From Bretschneidera sinensis (taxonomy: Eukaryota; Streptophyta; Magnoliopsida; Brassicales; Akaniaceae), in NCBI GenBank assembly GCA_023935145.1, contig CM043698.1, positions 23,135,501 through 23,199,500 of the forward strand: DNA of 64,000 nucleotides. Reading direction: 5' to 3'. The notes beneath the pieces were generated by a model that ran no database searches, was not told the DNA's origin, and was given only the letters and a program-made list of their open reading frames with translations. A program made the position numbers and the translations under genes. Positions 58,421 to 64,000 of this stretch are shown here, in pieces. The first letter of the stretch is position 1. Each line of letters opens with the position of its first letter.

Positions 58421-60860
58421 GACACACAGCATCGGTGTATGAATATTTTATACCAGCACTTGAACGTGACTTACCCGCTAAAGTTAGGCAGAGAAAAGGT
58501 AAGTTTATATTATCAAAAAAAAGAAGGTAAGTTTACTCTTTTGAGTATATTAGAGATATTACTCGCTAGATCAGAGTGGCACGTGCAAGATGGTTCTTGG
58601 CTATGAGATAGTTAAAGCTTGTATTTCTCTCTTTTCTGCCTAGAGGTCAGTAGCGAGCGGATCCGGTACGAGTCTAATTTTATTGACAGCGGTTCAAACA
58701 GATGAGTTAAAAATATCTGATTTTAGTGGGTATTAATTTTTATGTTTATATTTTATGCATAAGAAATCAAAAATAAGTATGGATAAAATTTTTTTTATTT
58801 AAGTGAAAAAAAAAAAGAGATTTGGACCGGATATAAGTTATGGGCAGAGGGTCACAAGTACTGATTAAAAATGTATGTTTCTTAATAGATTTTATTTTTT
58901 TTGTGTATATCAATCAATATTTTAACGAATAGATAACATATTAAAAATGCGTACGAGCTAAAAATCTTGCGTTTAACTTTGCTTAATCAAGTAAGTTTGA
59001 AGCTTGATGAAAAAAAAGTAAGATTGAATCATAGCTACGAATTAAATTTTGAATACGTAAAGGAAAAATAAAATATTCTCTTAATTTTTTTGAACATTTA
59101 TAATATTGACATTATTTTAATGTAAAACAAAATCCAATATGTTGTGAAATTAGTTTTAATTCAACAATTACTCAAATATTTCTTTATCATATATTTAATT
59201 TATATCGGTTTTTGTGATCAGCTTCAATTAATATATGCTAATGTGTTATATTTGAAAAGTGAAATCGTGGTTTTTTTATTGTGAAATTTACTATTTATTA
59301 TGGTTAGTGACGGACCAATAATCTTTAATCAATAAGATCAATCACTTGTGATTTATTTTTTTTCTTCTCAAAACATTAATCGATTAAACATTTTTAAAGT
59401 CTAATATATAGTGGGTGCAATTATGCTAACAAGTTGATGTGCATAAGATGATGTTCAGTTGGGATTTAAGTTTTCAAAGCAAATTTTTGCTTTAAAAAGA
59501 TAAACAAACTTTTTTAAGTTTGTTTAAATTTCAATCAAATGACACTTGTCATCACGATCCAATAATTCATATGACATAAATACCCAATTTATAATTATTA
59601 TCAAATTAACATCCGGTGTAATAATTAAATAGGATTGATATTTTTTTTATCTATTTTAATCACTATTTCATTATTGATTTTAAATTCAAGAAAAACATGC
59701 ATGTACGAGCACTAATTTATTCCCTTGCTTTTGATATTTTAAATAAATGAGAAGAAAAAAAAAACATAAAGAGGATGAAAAAATCCTGCACTTAGTGCGC
59801 GGCCGGATTCTAGGTTAGAATCTCATGCACTAACAACGTGTTTGAATGGAAGTAATGTGATAGAAAGAAATGGAAGGTGAAAGCGATATTTTATCTTCTT
59901 TTGTTTGGAAGATCTTTTGTTAAATGAAGTAAATGGAATTGAAGGGTTATCTCAAGACTTTTTTTTTGAGTGGCAGACATAAATAAATTGAGATTGAATT
60001 GGAATAATATTAAAATTGGATTAAGGTGAAAATATTTGCATTCTTATTAATTTTAAATGATTGATTAAGTTTATCTTTACTCTGAATTTAATGTTAGATT
60101 GACATGATTAACACCGATTTTAAAATAAAATAATGAGTGAAATGACAAAAAAATACATTTTAGTCTTGATCAATCCAATTAAGTTTTATAATACATCTCA
60201 TCATGTTCGTTGAACAAATATGTCAAGATCTAGATCAATCAAAGCAAATCTAGATTGATAATCAAGATTCACAATATCTGAGTCGTTAATCAATATCTTT
60301 TCGATAAATTTAAACTGTTATCAACAGTCTAAATTTGACTAAAAAGACATGATTTATGATCCATATCTACAATGACATATCTAACTAAGGAACTAGAGCA
60401 TGCTGCGCTACATCACATGCACCTCCAAGATGAAATCTGGGTTGAGTATGAACGAGAAGAGAGGTGACTAAAAATAATAAAAATTAGAGGGTAAAATTAT
60501 CTCAAAAAATTAATCTCATCAAATCTGTCACAAGGGAGACACATATAATGTGAGGATAAAAATTTAAAATTAACTTAATTCCACCTCATTTAATAACCAA
60601 ATAAAAAATTAAAACTAAAATTAAATTAAATTAAATTAGTTGAATCTCATCCGAATTCAAAATCATGAACTAGCTCTCAATCCTTATTTTATCTCCAAAA
60701 CATAATTTTCGGAGTTCGTAGGTTTTGGAAGGAATTTAATTATTTTTTGTTCATTTTGACTCTAATGACCTTCTTACCTGCATTTCGGTCCTCCCACTCT
60801 ATTAAACTATGTTAAACGGGGCCGACTAGTGCAGTCGGTTAGTCACTCGACCCTCCCAAC
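58421..60860. other. Intergenic AT-rich spacer
   Basis: No gene-like ORF was found. 59830-59960 (GTGTTTGAATGGAAGTAATG and GTTTGGAAG) and 60540-60660 look like decayed non-coding repeats without boundaries I can define. Confidence 0.5.
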
Positions 60861-60867
60861 TCCTCTT

Positions 60868-61012
60868 ATAAACCTCTCTCTCTAGACGATTCTCATTGAA
60901 AATGGAGGACAAAAAACAAGAAGAAGAAGAATCAGTTTCTACAAAGCCAAACACAAAAGAAGCAGCTATATGCGAAGGTTTTGCTCACTTGTAAGAAACT
61001 CTACAGGTGAGT
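60868..61012 (+). other. Possible promoter and first exon of an unidentified transcript
   Basis: TATAAACC (about 60868) lies about 30 bp before an ATG at 60902. That ATG opens a 30-codon acidic ORF (MEDKKQEEEESVSTKP ... ending TTG TAA at 60994), and CTACAG|GTGAGT at about 61006-61012 resembles a splice donor. Downstream, a T16 run and weak ORFs give no protein I recognise. It could be the start of a small gene or a non-coding transcript. Confidence 0.25.
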
Positions 61013-61978
61013 AGTGATTGCTGCGTCCTCGTCTCGTATTCGGGTTGGAGGCGTGAAAACTTGGTTTTATTCCATTAATTTTTTTTTTTTTTTTGGAAAA
61101 ATTTCCGTTGTAGCCTTTGTTTTTGTGTATTCTATACATATTGTGCTTTTGGGTGGGCTGGTGGTGGTAGAAGTGGTTCAATTTTTAAGTCATTGAGACC
61201 AACTTCTAAAAGTGTGGAACTACATGATGAAGAAGTTAATATTATGTTAAATGGTATTGGGAGAAAATTCATGTTAAAGATGGGAAGATGATGTTGTCGA
61301 ATAAATACCAATTCAAAAATTTTCCTACTTTATTTTCCCTAAACAGTTAGTTCACTTCTGTCATGTTTGTTTCTGTACTTTTCTTATCTATAGGATTCTT
61401 AAAGATTTTTATTTTCTTCAGTTTGGTGACTGGTTTAAATAACATCACAAAACCTCTCAATGTCTGATATGAGATTTTCAAATTTTACTTAGGCAATTAG
61501 ATGTCTGTCTCAATGTAATATTCTGTTGCAAGTTTTGGTTAGTATTTCTTTTTCTTATGTTTTGTAATAGAGTGCCTTTTAGCTTGTTTGTATACCCATT
61601 TTCAGCCAGAATAAAAAAAATGCTGTCCTTCATAATAGTACATCATAATTAAATCTGGTAAAACAGAATGAAATATTGGTGAGTGAGTGAATGATAATTT
61701 GGAGAAACCAGCAAGATGCTTTCTTATTGTTTTCTGGTTGAATGTGATTTTTGTGACTATTTTTGGGTGATATTATGCTTTACTTATTGACTGCTGTTCT
61801 TCTCAGTAGTTGGTCGTAAAACAGGGTAAAGAATACTCTATTTGTCACTGCTAACTAGTAGTGGTAACCATTCTAAATACATACTGGGAACTTCTTCATT
61901 CATTTATTTTATTTTGAGCTGAACAAGATAAAATAAATAATAAAAAAACTTTTAAATTAATGCATCGGACTGAAGAAA
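61013..61978. other. Spacer 3' of LecRK pseudogene 4
   Basis: T-rich sequence with a T16 run near 61079. Overlapping short ORFs on both strands (61014-61196, 60966-61181) are driven by that run. No gene is supported. Confidence 0.5.
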
Positions 61979-64000
61979 TGGACATGGTGGAGCAGAAACC
62001 TCTAAATGCCTTTGAGCATCAGACTGACTGTTCTCATGGAAGGTCTTAACAATGGCACTTCTTGCACACGCCAAATTGGCACCATTACCAGCTTTTCTAG
62101 CCTCTTAACATCACTTCTTGCTTCTTCGTCATTTTCCACCAAGACTTCCAGATTCCCTTCACTATAGCAGTCGTAAGCCCATTCTGTTAGTATTGCCGCC
62201 TTCTCCATCTCAAATTCAATGCATCTCCTGCAAGTAATGATCTCTAGCAACATCACTCCAAAACTGTAAACATCCACCTTAGCAGTTATTGGTGTGTTCC
62301 TGAACCACTCTGGTGCTACATACCCTTTAGTCCCTCGGATGCCAGTTAGTTTTCGAGTTTTGTTGTTTATTAAAAGTTTTGCCAGCCCAAAATCTGCAAT
62401 TCTTGCCGTATATTTTGAGGCTTTATGTCACAATGGATAATCTGTTTGCTGCATTCTTCATGTAAGTACACGAGTCCATTGGCAATTCCTGATGCTATCT
62501 GCACTCTTTGTTGCCAGCTAGGCCTTATCACTCCAAAGAGGAAGCTTGATAATGAGCCATTGTGCATGAACTCGTATACCAGAAGTCGATGCTCACCTTC
62601 ATCACAGTAGCCAAGCAACCGCACCAGATTCCTATGGTAAGTTTTGCAGATCACATTGACTTCTGTTTTAAATTCCCTCTCACCATCTTGCACCACCTTG
62701 TCTAATTTCTTGACAGCAACATAATTCCTATAACCTGATGCCAATTCCCCTTTACAAACAGTACCAAAAGAACCTCTACCCAATTCTTCTTTGAATCTGT
62801 CTGTAGCTTCTTAAAGTTCTTTATAAGTAAAAACACGTAGATATGTTTCAAGATCTCTCCGAGATTGAGCCTTCCAGAATTCATGCCCATTTCTATTGAA
62901 CAAGCTGAAGATAGACAGAGATATTACAGCTACAGAAAAGAAATTGAAAAATACAGAGGCCCCTAAGAGGACTGCAAGGATTAAAACAGCTTGATTTTGC
63001 TTTCCTTTGCCTGAATTTGGGTTGGAAGTGTGCTCTACAGAGATATTTGATTTCAGTATTTTGAATAGAGCTCTTCTGTCAACAGAACATCCAAACTTAC
63101 CGTTTGAAAGTGGTAGCTTCTTCTTCCAACAGCTCCCCCTTCCACCATCGAATTTTGGGTCCTGGAAGATGGCAATTATACAGAAACAATCAAGCAGGCA
63201 AGAATCCATGCAATCCTGTTCTGTAGAAAGAGTCATCTTTTCATAGTCAGCAAGGGGCCAATCAACATTGTCCATCTTTTCGAAGCCAAAGCGATCCTCT
63301 TTGCCTGCAAATTCCTGCTGATTACATTCTTCTAGATAGTTTACACAGTCTTGTTTGCAGCCACTGTGCTGGTTGTCTGGATCCAAGGGAGAAAATCCCG
63401 GAGGGCATTTACAAATAGGCTTCTGATAAGGGTCAAGTTGACAGTAACTATTGAATCCACATGCTCCGCTACCCAAAGAATCAAGTATATCCTAGCAAAT
63501 ATCACAAGGGATGACCCACACAATAGACCATGTCTCATTTCCGAACGATGTCTTTGGATGAGAATACATAGTAAAAGTCCCATCAAAATCGAGTGTCGCC
63601 CTGAGGTAGAAATCTCTGCTTAATTGAAAGCTTCCTGGATTAAGGTCATATGCATTTCCCTCTGAATTTACGGTGAGAATACTGCCCAACTCTTTAAATA
63701 CTAACTGAGAGACGTTAGACTTACTAAAGTAAGCTGAATTAGGATTGCCTGTGAACTTATCCATTTGATTAAGTATCAACTCTTCAGCAGCAAACGAAGC
63801 TGAAACTTTCCTTTTGAGTAGTCATTCTTCGATTGAGTTGAAGAAAGCTTGTCCCCAACATTTAGATTTTGCATTGGCAAGATGGTGTTGGTTGAATGCT
63901 TGAAGCTCTCCCATATGATGCTGTAGTTTGTGCTTATGATGACAAAATTTCCATTGTCAAGCATGGAAGCTTGCAATGGTACAGTTTTGTTCATATTATC
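61979..64000 (-). pseudogene. LecRK receptor-kinase pseudogene 4, cut by the right edge
   Basis: Lectin-domain C-terminal half, EGF (GACGFNSYCQLDPYQKPICK), PAN with all expected cysteines, membrane helix (about 62900-62990) and kinase follow in order on the minus strand. The lesions are a frameshift near 63785, TAG at 63492-63494 straight after the DIC motif, TAA at 62811-62813 just before the kinase (KEL*EATDRF), a deletion of about 18 bp plus frameshift near 62405 that removes the residues after HCDIKPQN, and a 1-bp loss near 62004 that truncates the C-terminus. Kinase motifs before 62405 (GRGSFGTV, AVKKLD) are intact. The N-terminus lies beyond 64000. It is more diverged from the cluster at 29-47 kb than those copies are from each other. 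Confidence 0.9.

Noticed and set aside
61014..61196. 60-residue plus-strand ORF with a hydrophobic segment
   Set aside because: It is driven by a T16 run, with a mirror ORF on the other strand; no conservation evidence.
1..64000. tRNA, rRNA or riboswitch genes
   Set aside because: None seen. The TGGTATCA-type words are retrotransposon primer-binding sites and not tRNA genes.

Overview
This window is AT-rich nuclear DNA from a flowering plant, most likely a woody eudicot. It has intron-containing genes with GT-AG (and one GC-AG) splice sites, a chloroplast import gene (TIC20 type), a MYB-CC transcription factor, S-domain lectin receptor kinases, and many LTR retrotransposon and MITE-like remnants. 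The species cannot be fixed from the sequence. All exon structures below were assembled by eye from splice signals and from remembered protein families; no alignment was run.

Layout, left to right. 1-3.7 kb: the first coding exon of a probable EMSY-LIKE gene (minus strand), with its first intron running off the left edge. 5.2-13.0 kb: an old Ty1/copia element on the minus strand whose upstream LTR is split by a second, smaller LTR element. 14.1-21.8 kb: a four-exon SRG1-like 2-oxoglutarate/Fe(II) oxygenase pseudogene (plus strand), swollen by MITE-like repeats, LTR pieces and a four-copy 224-bp tandem repeat. 22.1-25.9 kb: an intact seven-exon MYB-CC (PHR1-like) gene (minus). 28.2-47.4 kb: a minus-strand cluster of LecRK-type G-type lectin receptor kinases (one fragment, one nearly intact gene, two pseudogenes). 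It is interrupted by a copia remnant, a 4-kb satellite with 140-bp monomers in a 700-bp higher-order repeat, a LINE remnant and a solo LTR. 48.5-50.5 kb: an intact TIC20-I gene (plus). 51.2 kb: another LecRK fragment. 53.1-58.4 kb: an intact seven-coding-exon NAK/AAK1-like protein kinase gene (minus). 61.9-64.0 kb: a fourth large LecRK copy, also a pseudogene and cut by the right edge.

Three genes look fully functional: MYB-CC, TIC20 and the NAK-type kinase. They are unrelated housekeeping or regulatory genes and not an operon-like system. The LecRK family is undergoing birth and death here: six minus-strand relics or copies over about 36 kb, with only one long open reading frame. Even that one has a 1-bp deletion in its signal peptide relative to its neighbour. 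The most notable points are the higher-order satellite beside this receptor cluster, the signal-peptide lesion, the altered SPX-contact residues of the MYB-CC protein, the GC-AG intron, and a perfect 23-bp hairpin next to the satellite.
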